Below, piece by piece: positions 32,808 to 39,865 of a stretch of DNA of 64,000 nt. The translations under genes were made by a program, and so were the position numbers. The first letter of the stretch is position 1; each line of letters starts with the position of its first letter. A model generated the notes under the pieces. The model worked only from the letters and a program-made list of their open reading frames with translations. It did not search any database and was not told the DNA's origin. Source of the DNA: Crocinitomicaceae bacterium (GTDB lineage: Bacteria > Bacteroidota > Bacteroidia > Flavobacteriales_D > Crocinitomicaceae); assembly GCA_021325675.1 (NCBI GenBank), contig JAJTCM010000004.1:190794-254793 (forward strand). The letters run 5' to 3'.

Positions 32808-33547
32808 TCCTGGGCTTTTTATTTATTTTCCAGGGAATAAGCCAGGAAGTAAATAAAACGGACGCAAAGGGCAAAAAGCAAGGGCCCTGGCAGAAAACAT
32901 ACCCGGAAAGCCGTGCCTTTGAATACAAAGGCCAGTTTAAGGATGATAAGCCGGTCGGCACATTTTATTATTTCTATCCTTCCACTAAAAAGAAGGCGAT
33001 CGTCGTTCATGATGAAAAAACAGGCCGTTCGGTGGCATACATGTACCACGAATCCGGCGTTGACCTCGCTTACGGGATTTACCGCAACCAGAAAAAAGAC
33101 AGTGTGTGGACGTACTATGGCCCTTCCGGCCGCGTGAGCTATAAGGAAACATATAAAGAAGGAAAGCTGAACGGCAAAAAGACTGTTTTTTATATTTCCG
33201 ACGATCCGAATGACAAGTCACAGCGCGTGGCGATGGTGCAGAATTATGTCAACGACGTGCTGCAGGGAGAAGAAATCGAATATTTCGAAGACGGAAGCGT
33301 TAAAAGCCGCGGGAATTACGATAAAGGGCAGCGCAGCGGGAAATACACCATCAACAATATCAATGGCAACAACATTGTCGTGGAGAATTACAAAAACGGA
33401 ACACTGCACGGCTGGTGCTACGGCTACGATGACTCCGGCAAGGAGCTTGGAAAAAAATTCTATAAAAACGGCAAGGAGCTGAAAGGCAAGGAGCTTGAAA
33501 AGTGGCTGAAATACTGTAAGGACAATAAGATTGACCCAACCAAATAG
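32783..33547 (+). CDS. YwqK-family (MORN-like repeat) secreted protein
   Basis: The 254-residue protein has a signal peptide (residues 1-21) and a string of repeats about 22 residues long with the pattern GxWxxYxxxGxxxxxxxYxxGKxxGxxxxY, of the MORN/YwqK type (for example YKEGKLNGKKTVFY and YENGTLHGWCYGYD-like units). Such repeats form flat beta sheets and bind partners. Proteins of this kind are often labelled antitoxins by automatic annotation, but no toxin gene is present, and an extracytoplasmic structural role is more likely. The start lies 25 bases inside the HAD gene, implying tight coupling. A terminator follows. Confidence 0.8.
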   Translation: MAAKYIALVLGFLFIFQGISQEVNKTDAKGKKQGPWQKTYPESRAFEYKGQFKDDKPVGTFYYFYPSTKKKAIVVHDEKTGRSVAYMYHESGVDLAYGIYRNQKKDSVWTYYGPSGRVSYKETYKEGKLNGKKTVFYISDDPNDKSQRVAMVQNYVNDVLQGEEIEYFEDGSVKSRGNYDKGQRSGKYTINNINGNNIVVENYKNGTLHGWCYGYDDSGKELGKKFYKNGKELKGKELEKWLKYCKDNKIDPTK

Positions 33548-33593
33548 GTCAGTATCATTGCCGGGATGAAATCCCGTTGAAGATATTTTAAAT

Positions 33594-33623
33594 AAAAAAA
33601 CCGGCTTCAAGCCGGTTTTTTTT
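33594..33623. terminator. Bidirectional Rho-independent terminator
   Basis: CCGGCTTCAAGCCGG (33601-33615) forms a short GC stem. Seven A before it and eight T after it let it work both ways, for the YwqK-type gene and the converging DUF2795 gene, whose stop codon it overlaps. A second hairpin, CGGGAT-GAA-ATCCCG, lies at 33562-33576. Confidence 0.92.
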
Positions 33624-33843
33624 AATATTCATCTTCGTTGAAAAGAAAATCATCTTTCGAAGGGTAGTCCGCCCAAATTTCCTCGATACTTTCGTAAATA
33701 TCTCCCTCGTCCTCTAAATCTTGTAGGTTTTCTACTACTTCTAAAGGAGCTCCGGTTCGGATGGCGAAATCAATCAATTCATCTTTGGTAGCCGGCCATG
33801 GCGCGTCTTCCAGGTAGGATGCTAATTCTAATGTCCAGTACAT
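33622..33843 (-). CDS. DUF2795 family small acidic protein
   Basis: The 73-residue protein is highly acidic, with a C-terminal run of Asp and Glu (LQDLEDEGDIYESIEEIWADYPSKDDF). The N-terminal MYWTLELASYLEDAPWPATKDELIDFAIRTGAPLEVVENL matches the Bacteroidota DUF2795 family, a small helical fold without a known enzyme activity. The name is secure but the role is not. A promoter with both elements and ideal spacing precedes it (33871-33901). Terminator sequence overlaps its stop codon. Confidence 0.85.
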   Translation of the reverse strand: MYWTLELASYLEDAPWPATKDELIDFAIRTGAPLEVVENLQDLEDEGDIYESIEEIWADYPSKDDFLFNEDEY

Positions 33844-33870
33844 ACTCCTTGAGTTTGGGTTAATTTTGCG

Positions 33871-33901
33871 CAAAAGTAATTTTATTTTGGTTACTTCCAA
33901 A
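33871..33901 (-). promoter_or_regulatory. Full Bacteroidota promoter for the DUF2795 gene
   Basis: On the minus strand TTTG (33898-33901) is followed after exactly 19 bases by TACTTTTG (33871-33878), the consensus TTTG-N19-TAnnTTTG of Bacteroidota primary sigma factor promoters. The ATG lies 28 bases after the -7 element. Confidence 0.8.
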
Positions 33902-33971
33902 TCTTTTAAGCGGATTTTTTTTACACATTTCTTATGCTATTGCACTAAAACCGGTTTAGATGCGGCTTTCC

Positions 33972-34523
33972 CTAGTCCATTCTTGGCTTCCATGGCTGCT
34001 CATGTGCATGGAGGTCCTGCGTAAGCTTGCGGGAAAGTACAAAAAGATAGTCACTCAGGCGGTTGAGGTATTTCATCACGACAGCTTCGATCGCTTCGTT
34101 TTCATTCAAATGGGTGACATTCCGCTCGGCCCTGCGGCAGACACAGCGCGCCAGGTGGCAATATGAAACGGTTGTATGTCCGCCCGGGAGCACAAAGCTC
34201 TTCATTTCCGGCAGCATGGCATCCATCGTATCCATTGCTTGTTCCAGGAATTCTACATCTTTTTCCGAAACCTGCGGCAGTTTCATGTTCGATTTGGCAT
34301 TATCAACGGCTAAATTGGAACCCACGGTAAACAAGCGGTCCTGGATCTCGATCAGCTGATCGCGGTATAATTGGTTAATTTCCTGGTCACGGATCAGGCC
34401 AATCCAGGAGTTGAGCTCATCCACAGTGCCGTAAGACTCAATGCGCAGCGAATGCTTCGGGATCCGTGTCCCGCCGATTAATTGCGTTGTTCCGCTGTCG
34501 CCTTTTTTGGTGTAAATCTTCAT
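33972..34523 (-). CDS. Cob(I)yrinic acid a,c-diamide adenosyltransferase (PduO type)
   Basis: The 183-residue protein transfers the adenosyl group of ATP to cobalt in the cobalamin pathway. The N-terminal TKKGDSGTTQLIGGTRIPKHSLRIESYGTVDELNSWIG (ATP-binding motif with TKxGDxG) and the helical ARCVCRRAERNV stretch near residue 130 are diagnostic for PduO-type enzymes. There are no other cobalamin genes around it, so the enzyme probably serves salvage for a B12-dependent enzyme elsewhere. ATG at 34523 is close to the first octad repeat, leaving almost no room for a leader. Confidence 0.93.
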   Translation of the reverse strand: MKIYTKKGDSGTTQLIGGTRIPKHSLRIESYGTVDELNSWIGLIRDQEINQLYRDQLIEIQDRLFTVGSNLAVDNAKSNMKLPQVSEKDVEFLEQAMDTMDAMLPEMKSFVLPGGHTTVSYCHLARCVCRRAERNVTHLNENEAIEAVVMKYLNRLSDYLFVLSRKLTQDLHAHEQPWKPRMD

Positions 34524-34527
34524 TGAT

Positions 34528-34703
34528 ATGCTAATTTGTTAATTGGATAATTTGCTAATCGATTTACCCGTAAAATTATCGATTTGCTTTTGTTGAACTG
34601 ATAATTTTGTTCAGAATTTTTTGAATTTCTTCTAATTTTTCAAGAAGCCGGCCAGTTGCAAGATAGTATTCCGAATGTTCATGATCACATTAATTAAATC
34701 ATT
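34528..34703. repeat. Octad-phased AT-rich repeat (GCTAAT family) with short coding remnant inside
   Basis: ATGCTAAT, TTGTTAAT, TGGATAAT, TTGCTAAT run in register from 34528 to 34559, the same octad as at 5111-5200. A degenerate right arm (CACATTAATTAAATCATT) lies at about 34686-34703, overlapping the end of the methyltransferase gene. Between them the minus strand reads 37 codons (EHSEYYLATGRLLEKLEEIQKIL followed by more helix-like residues) with no start codon and an immediately preceding stop. It may be a fragment of a coiled-coil or four-helix-bundle gene, but this is weak. Confidence 0.5.
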
Positions 34704-35485
34704 CCTCTCAAAACTCCCCGCAATTTAATCACAAAATGTTCCCTGGCCTGCTGCGGGCGCTTCAGTACGATTCCCATCCGGAAAAGATCCATCGTCAGGT
34801 GGTAAGCCGGATCGCGGCAGATTTCTTCCCAGGCTTCCAGCATGCCTTCGCTCCAGCGGATATCGTCGAGTACGAAAATGGTATCGTTATGTGTAAGAGG
34901 CCCTAATTTTTTGAGATAGGCACGCAGGGCATTTCCGTCGTGGTGGCCGTCGATAAATACGAGGTCAAACTGCTTGTTTTCAAGTCCGGATAAATACGAA
35001 TGAAAATCGGAACACACAAAATCAATATTTGTCAACCCTAATTTTTGAGCTTGTTCGCGGGCAATTTCCTGTGTTTCCGGTGAAGCATCAACGGTTGTAA
35101 TCCGCGATTTCCGGTTTCCGAGCGCCAGGTGGATAGTTCCCACGCCCAGGCTCGTTCCCAGCTCCAAAACTTCGTTGCAGGAGTAATGACGGTTGAGCTG
35201 GTACAGCAGGCGGGCGTAAACCCCTTTCGAAGCGGAATATTTGTAAATCCGGCTGATTTTCCGGGTATTTCCCAGCTTATGGGAGCCTGCGCCAAAGTCT
35301 TTGATTTGGATGGTGCGCCGGTCATTTTTTAATGAATTCCTGACTTTAGCAATTTGCCGGCGGTCTTCCGGGGCGATTTTAAGTTCGAGGCACTTGCTCA
35401 CCAGGTCAAACACGTACGGCGAATGGATTTTATATTTCCCTTTGGAATTCAGTTTGTATTTAATATATTTGACCGGCAGAAACAC
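34694..35485 (-). CDS. Class I SAM-dependent methyltransferase
   Basis: The 263-residue protein has a Rossmann-like SAM-binding fold. VLELGTSLGVGTIHLAL is motif I (residues about 96-112), TTVDASPE follows with the acidic residue that holds the ribose, FVCSDFHSYL is motif II, and FVLDDIRWSEGMLEAW the later motif. The IDGHHDGNALRAYL segment resembles the O-methyltransferase type (catechol O-methyltransferase-like). The start is GTG at 35485, since the frame before the FDLVS segment has no ATG. Substrate unknown. The neighbouring cobalamin gene is separated by a repeat element. Confidence 0.8.
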   Translation of the reverse strand: MFLPVKYIKYKLNSKGKYKIHSPYVFDLVSKCLELKIAPEDRRQIAKVRNSLKNDRRTIQIKDFGAGSHKLGNTRKISRIYKYSASKGVYARLLYQLNRHYSCNEVLELGTSLGVGTIHLALGNRKSRITTVDASPETQEIAREQAQKLGLTNIDFVCSDFHSYLSGLENKQFDLVFIDGHHDGNALRAYLKKLGPLTHNDTIFVLDDIRWSEGMLEAWEEICRDPAYHLTMDLFRMGIVLKRPQQAREHFVIKLRGVLRGMI

Positions 35486-35538
35486 TGCGTAAAATTAGAA
35501 AAATAAGAAGTTGTTCTTACAAAATAAAAGATAATTAA

Positions 35539-35681
35539 ACCACATAGACACATAGGTCATATAGTTTTAAGTGGTATGATAAAGTGAAAGGAAGATCACA
35601 TAAGTCCCAACCTTGTTGGAAGCTGATGCGTTCTTTCAAAACTTGCAGATTAAAATAATCTATGTACCTATGTGGTTAAAA
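35539..35681. repeat. Octad-phased inverted repeat (ACATAG family) around a 95-base centre
   Basis: The left arm runs ACCACATA, GACACATA, GGTCATAT (35539-35562). The right arm runs ATCTATGT, ACCTATGT, GGTTAAAA (35658-35681). AACCACATAG (35538-35547) is an exact inverse of CTATGTGGTT (35668-35677). The GACACATA unit is shared with the element at 7403-7449. It occupies most of the gap upstream of the DUF4301 gene. Confidence 0.7.
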
Positions 35682-35693
35682 AAAGAAAAAGAA

Positions 35694-37100
35694 ATGTCCG
35701 TGCAAAAAGATTTTCGTTACAGCATCGAGCAGCAAAAAGAAAAAGTTTTCGGGAAAAAGCCTTTCCTCAAGCTGATGAGCCCCTGCAAGCTGAACCACGG
35801 GATCCTTGATTTTGATGAAGCGCAGAAAAAAGAGCTGATCGCACGGTTTGAAAAGAAGGACAAAAGCATTTCGTTTTTTATCCCGGCTTCCGGCTCCGGC
35901 TCGCGCATGTTCCAGTTTCTGTATGAATTTCTCAACCAGCCGGACGAAAACAATGTGCAGCTGATCGAGCGTTTTTTCAATAATTTCCAGGATTTTGCCA
36001 TTTACCGCATTTTGCCGAAAGAAATCAAGGCGCTCAACCTCAACGAAAACCCAAAGATCGAAGAAATTATCCTGTACATTCTCGAGCAGGATGGCTTGAA
36101 TTTTTCCAATTACCCGAAAGGTTTGATCCCTTTTCATAAAAACGGGCCTTTTATCTTAAATCCGTTCCAGGAACAGGTGTTGCAGGCGATCAACCTCATT
36201 GACAGCAAAGTAAATGTTCATTTTACGATCAACGAAAATTTCGAGAAAGAAATCAAAGAAAGCATTCAGAACGTGACGCGTTTGGTTGGAAAGGACGTTT
36301 TCGTGCAGTTTTCCTACCAGAAAAAAGAAACCGACGCGATTTCATTTTACAAGGATGAAAGCGTGGTGCTCGACGACCAGGGCGATATCCTGACGCGTCC
36401 TGCCGGTCACGGGGCATTGCTCGATAATCTCAACGAGCTCGAAAGCGAATTTATTTTCATCAAGAATATTGACAACGTTCAAAATTATAACCATTCCAAA
36501 TCTTCGAAGGAAAACTTCAAGTTTTTAGGCGGGATTGCCCTGAAATTCCAGGACGAGCTGCATGCTTTGCGCGCCAATCCGACTTTGGAGCAGCTGCAGG
36601 AGATGAACGCTAAATTCCAGCTGTTTGAAGAAAGCTCGCTGCATACATTCAACCGCGAAAAAATCCTGGAGCTCGTGAACCGTCCTTTCCGTGTTTGCGG
36701 AATGATTAAAAACGAAGGTCAGCCCGGCGGTGGTCCTTTTTGGGTGGAAGAAAACGGGATTGTCAGCAAGCAGATCATTGAAAAAGCGCAAATCGAAAAC
36801 AGCTTCGAGCAATTGAAACTATTGGTTCAGAGTACGCATTTTAACCCGGTGATGATGGTGTGCTGCCCAACGGACATCGAAGGAAAAAAATTCGACCTCA
36901 TGGATTTCTGCGATGAGTCAAAGTACTTCCTGATTGAGAAAAAACACAAAGGTAAATCCGTTTATTTCTCGGAGCTTCCGGGCTTATGGAACGGTTCGAT
37001 GGCGTTTTGGAACACGATTTTTGTCGAAATCCCTTCCGATACCTTCAGCCCGGTAAAAACAGTTCTCGATTTGCTGAACAAACCGCACCTCGAAGATTGA
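35694..37100 (+). CDS. DUF4301 family protein
   Basis: The 468-residue protein matches the Bacteroidota family DUF4301, which resembles a nucleotidyltransferase-like fold. The N-terminal ISFFIPASGSGSRMFQFLYEF has the glycine-rich turn of sugar-nucleotide pyrophosphorylases, and QPGGGPFWVEENG near residue 350 is characteristic. The reaction is not established. ATG at 35694 begins the conserved MSVQKDFRYSI. An earlier frame start lies in the repeat element and is not supported. The next gene overlaps the stop by one base. Confidence 0.85.
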   Translation: MSVQKDFRYSIEQQKEKVFGKKPFLKLMSPCKLNHGILDFDEAQKKELIARFEKKDKSISFFIPASGSGSRMFQFLYEFLNQPDENNVQLIERFFNNFQDFAIYRILPKEIKALNLNENPKIEEIILYILEQDGLNFSNYPKGLIPFHKNGPFILNPFQEQVLQAINLIDSKVNVHFTINENFEKEIKESIQNVTRLVGKDVFVQFSYQKKETDAISFYKDESVVLDDQGDILTRPAGHGALLDNLNELESEFIFIKNIDNVQNYNHSKSSKENFKFLGGIALKFQDELHALRANPTLEQLQEMNAKFQLFEESSLHTFNREKILELVNRPFRVCGMIKNEGQPGGGPFWVEENGIVSKQIIEKAQIENSFEQLKLLVQSTHFNPVMMVCCPTDIEGKKFDLMDFCDESKYFLIEKKHKGKSVYFSELPGLWNGSMAFWNTIFVEIPSDTFSPVKTVLDLLNKPHLED

Positions 37101-37651
37101 TGTTCAAAGGCCGTCTTTTTCTCGTTTTTCTGCTTATTGCCCTGGGAGTTTTCTCCTTTTACATTTCATTCATCGGTTTCCGGGACGCCCGTTTTCCTTA
37201 TTCATCTTTGCTGGTAGAAAAAAGCGCTGTTAAAAAGATTACGTTTTACGACAAAGATCCGGAACAGGGAAAAAATCAAAAATGCATCCTCGATTTGTCG
37301 TCCGGAAAACAAATCGTTCTCTTTGAAGAAACTGATAATCCTTCCCGCGAAAAAATAAAAAATATCAGGAAAGGCGACCTGGCCGTTTGCCGCTATAAAA
37401 AAACTTTCCTGCAAAAAAAGATGATTTTCAGCCCTGCCGAGTTGTGGGTTTCCGGCAACAAAATAATCGACTACAAACTCCGCCAGCAATCCGACCTAGA
37501 ATTTGCGCGAAAGCTGCTTTATTTTGCGATCCTGGTTTCGCTGGTGTCGTTTTACCTCGTTTTTGCCATTTTCTATGTGTTGCGCAAACGCAAGTCAGCC
37601 GAACATCCTAAAACCGCCCTGTGGACCGTGGGTTCGTGGTTGTTGAAGTGA
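37100..37651 (+). CDS. Two-helix membrane protein of unknown function
   Basis: The 183-residue protein has membrane segments at residues about 3-22 (LFLVFLLIALGVFSFYISF) and about 140-165 (LLYFAILVSLVSFYLVFAIFYV). Between them is a soluble, basic domain of about 110 residues rich in beta strand. By orientation rules this domain could face the periplasm. I do not recognise a family. ATG at 37100 lies inside the TGA of the DUF4301 gene (TGATG), so translation is coupled and the two proteins may function together. Confidence 0.7.
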   Translation: MFKGRLFLVFLLIALGVFSFYISFIGFRDARFPYSSLLVEKSAVKKITFYDKDPEQGKNQKCILDLSSGKQIVLFEETDNPSREKIKNIRKGDLAVCRYKKTFLQKKMIFSPAELWVSGNKIIDYKLRQQSDLEFARKLLYFAILVSLVSFYLVFAIFYVLRKRKSAEHPKTALWTVGSWLLK

Positions 37652-37745
37652 TTTTAATTGTCTGAAAATTAATTATATATTCGTTGCCTAACGGTTAATC
37701 AACGTTTAATGGAAGGGTGATTCAATAGTATCACTCAACATTAAT

Positions 37746-38327
37746 TTACCCGTGAATTGTCTCCGCTTTCCCGTAATTCTGGATCACTTCCGCTTCATAA
37801 GCCAGCCATTCCTGCCAGCGTTTGTTTACATCGATGTTACCTCCGTATTGACGTGCAAAACCGATAAAAGTTGTGTAATGCCCGGCTTCGCTTACCATCA
37901 GGTCGTGGTAAAACTGCGAAAGCTCAGGGTCTGAAATCCGCTCCGAAAGCAGTTTGAAACGCTCACAGCTGCGCGCTTCGATCATTGCCGAAAACAGCAA
38001 ACGGTCAACTAAGCGCTGCTGGCGGCTTCCGCCGGGAACCATGAATTTGTAGAGCTCGTTCACATAGCTGTCCTTGCGTTCCAACCCAAGCTTAAAGCCC
38101 TTTTTCTTGATGATTTCGTGCACCATCTGGAAATGCTGCAGCTCTTCCTGTGCAAGGGCCAGCATCTCCGTTACCAGCTCTTCCAGCTCCGAATTGAGAG
38201 CGATCAGCGTAATGGCATTTGTAGCGGCTTTTTGCTCACACCACGCATGGTCCGTCAGGATTTCCTCAATATTCGATTCAACGATGTTTACCCAGCGCGG
38301 GTCGGTCGGTAATTTCAAACCAAGCAT
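37746..38327 (-). CDS. miaE: tRNA-(ms2io6A37) hydroxylase
   Basis: The 193-residue protein hydroxylates the isopentenyl group of 2-methylthio-N6-isopentenyladenosine at position 37 of tRNA. It is a ferritin-like di-iron enzyme. Helix motifs with the metal ligands are visible: CEQKAATNAITLI, EELQHFQMVHEIIKKKG, IEARSCERFKLLSER and SEAGHYTTFIGFARQYG. In Bacteroidota the gene is widespread. It is divergent from hisS, from which it is separated by a heptad repeat region. Confidence 0.9.
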   Translation of the reverse strand: MLGLKLPTDPRWVNIVESNIEEILTDHAWCEQKAATNAITLIALNSELEELVTEMLALAQEELQHFQMVHEIIKKKGFKLGLERKDSYVNELYKFMVPGGSRQQRLVDRLLFSAMIEARSCERFKLLSERISDPELSQFYHDLMVSEAGHYTTFIGFARQYGGNIDVNKRWQEWLAYEAEVIQNYGKAETIHG

Positions 38328-38361
38328 AACTTCAGATTTTGTGCTGCAAAGATAGTTCTTT

Positions 38362-38464
38362 TTAGAATGGAAAATTTAGAATTCAGCATGGAAATAGTTG
38401 GATTTCGTTACTGTTTCCCGGGATTTTAATTTTCCAATCTCCATTTTCCATTCTTCATTTTCAA
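38362..38464. repeat. Heptad-phased inverted repeat (TGGAAAA family)
   Basis: The left arm reads TTAGAAT, GGAAAAT, TTAGAAT, TCAGCAT, GGAAATA (38362-38396). The right arm reads ATTTTAA, TTTTCCA, ATCTCCA, TTTTCCA, TTCTTCA, TTTTCAA (38423-38464). AGAATGGAAAAT on the left is an exact inverse of ATTTTCCATTCT on the right. A related element lies at 47289-47376. It fills the miaE-hisS gap and ends just before the hisS promoter. Confidence 0.7.
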
Positions 38465-38469
38465 ATAAC

Positions 38470-38477
38470 TATATTTG
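38470..38477 (+). promoter_or_regulatory. -7 promoter element of the hisS operon
   Basis: TATATTTG matches TAnnTTTG and is followed by CAC, ending 19 bases before the ATG at 38497. The -33 position falls in the heptad repeat and does not show TTTG. Confidence 0.6.
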
Positions 38478-38496
38478 CACTTTAATTTTTCAGAAA

Positions 38497-39864
38497 ATGT
38501 CACAAAAACCGGCAATTCCCAAAGGAACACGCGATTTTTTGCCCGTAGAGGTGGAGAAACGCACGTATATTTTCGATACGATCAAAAACGTGTTTCGGAA
38601 ATTCGGTTTTGCACCGATTGAAACGCCTTCTTTTGAGCTTTCCACGACTTTGATGGGGAAATACGGTGAAGAAGGTGACCGCCTGATCTTCCGGATTTTG
38701 AATTCCGGGGATAAAATGAAAAATGCCGATATCGAAGCTTTACAGCAGGAAAATTTACCGCGTTTTGCGAATTCACTCGCTGAAAAAGCCCTGCGCTACG
38801 ATCTGACTGTGCCGTTTGCACGTTTCGTTGTGCAGCACCAGAACGATTTATCTTTTCCTTTCAAGCGTTACCAAATTCAGCCGGTTTGGCGCGCCGATCG
38901 TCCGCAGCATGGCCGCTACCAGGAATTTTACCAGTGCGATGCCGATGTTGTCGGAAGCGATTCTTTGCTTTACGAAACGGAATTTGTACTCATTTTTGAT
39001 GAAGTTTTATCCGCGCTAAAAATCCCTTCTTTCACCGTTAAGATCAATAACCGCAAAATTTTATCAGGAATTGCGGAAATAAGCGGTCAGCAGGATAAAT
39101 TGATCGATATCACCGTTGCCATTGACAAACTTGACAAAATTGGCGAAGAAAAAGTGATGGAGGAATTACTTGGAAAGGGCGTTTCTCAACAAGCGGTTGA
39201 CATCATCAAGCCTTTATTTGAGCTCAAAGGTTCCAACCGGGAATGCCTTGATAAAATGCGGAGCTTTCTGCAAAACAGCGAAATTGGCCTCAAAGGAATT
39301 GAAGAGCTGGAATATGTGCTCGAAAAAGTAAATTCCATTGGCTTGAAAAACGCGATCATTGAGTTCGACGTGACTTTGGCCCGCGGGCTGAATTATTATA
39401 CCGGCGCTATCTTCGAAGTGAAAGCCAACAATGTCAAAATGGGCAGCATCTGCGGCGGCGGGCGTTACGACGACCTGACGGGGCTTTTCGGGATGAAAGG
39501 GATGTCCGGCGTTGGGATCTCCTTTGGCGCCGACCGGATTTACGATGTCCTGAACGAGCTCGATCTTTTCCCGAAGGAAACGGAACAAGGCCTGACCCTG
39601 ATGTTCGTTAATTTTGGCGAAAAAGAAGAGGAATATTGCTTTAAAGCCGTTCACGAGCTCCGTGAAGCCGGGATCGACTGTGAGTTGTACCCGACGGCGT
39701 CCAAAACGCAGAAACAAATGAAATATGCGAACGATCGCAAGGTGGTTTACGCAGCGCTGGTGGGTGAAAATGAACTGGAAAAAGGAATTATCACATTAAA
39801 ACATATGGAATCGGGCCAGCAGGAGGAAATTACCCTCGAAGCGCTCGTTCAAAAATTGAAATAA
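38497..39864 (+). CDS. hisS: Histidine--tRNA ligase
   Basis: The 455-residue protein is a class II aminoacyl-tRNA synthetase. IPKGTRDFLP near the N-terminus, the ATP-binding VWRADRPQHGRYQEFYQCDAD region (motif 2), the histidine-specific RGLNYYTGAIFEV and the GGGRYDDL stretch are diagnostic, and the C-terminal anticodon-binding domain begins near residue 360. It charges tRNA-His in the cytoplasm. ATG at 38497 begins MSQKPAIPKG. An in-frame start at 38398 lies in the repeat region and before the -7 element, so it is rejected. The stop is followed after one base by hutH. Confidence 0.96.
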   Translation: MSQKPAIPKGTRDFLPVEVEKRTYIFDTIKNVFRKFGFAPIETPSFELSTTLMGKYGEEGDRLIFRILNSGDKMKNADIEALQQENLPRFANSLAEKALRYDLTVPFARFVVQHQNDLSFPFKRYQIQPVWRADRPQHGRYQEFYQCDADVVGSDSLLYETEFVLIFDEVLSALKIPSFTVKINNRKILSGIAEISGQQDKLIDITVAIDKLDKIGEEKVMEELLGKGVSQQAVDIIKPLFELKGSNRECLDKMRSFLQNSEIGLKGIEELEYVLEKVNSIGLKNAIIEFDVTLARGLNYYTGAIFEVKANNVKMGSICGGGRYDDLTGLFGMKGMSGVGISFGADRIYDVLNELDLFPKETEQGLTLMFVNFGEKEEEYCFKAVHELREAGIDCELYPTASKTQKQMKYANDRKVVYAALVGENELEKGIITLKHMESGQQEEITLEALVQKLK

Positions 39865-39865
39865 G

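Noticed and set aside
32783-33547. Toxin-antitoxin antitoxin label of the YwqK-family proteins
   Set aside because: The signal peptide and MORN-like repeats indicate an exported structural protein. No toxin gene is next to it or to its paralogue at 46211.
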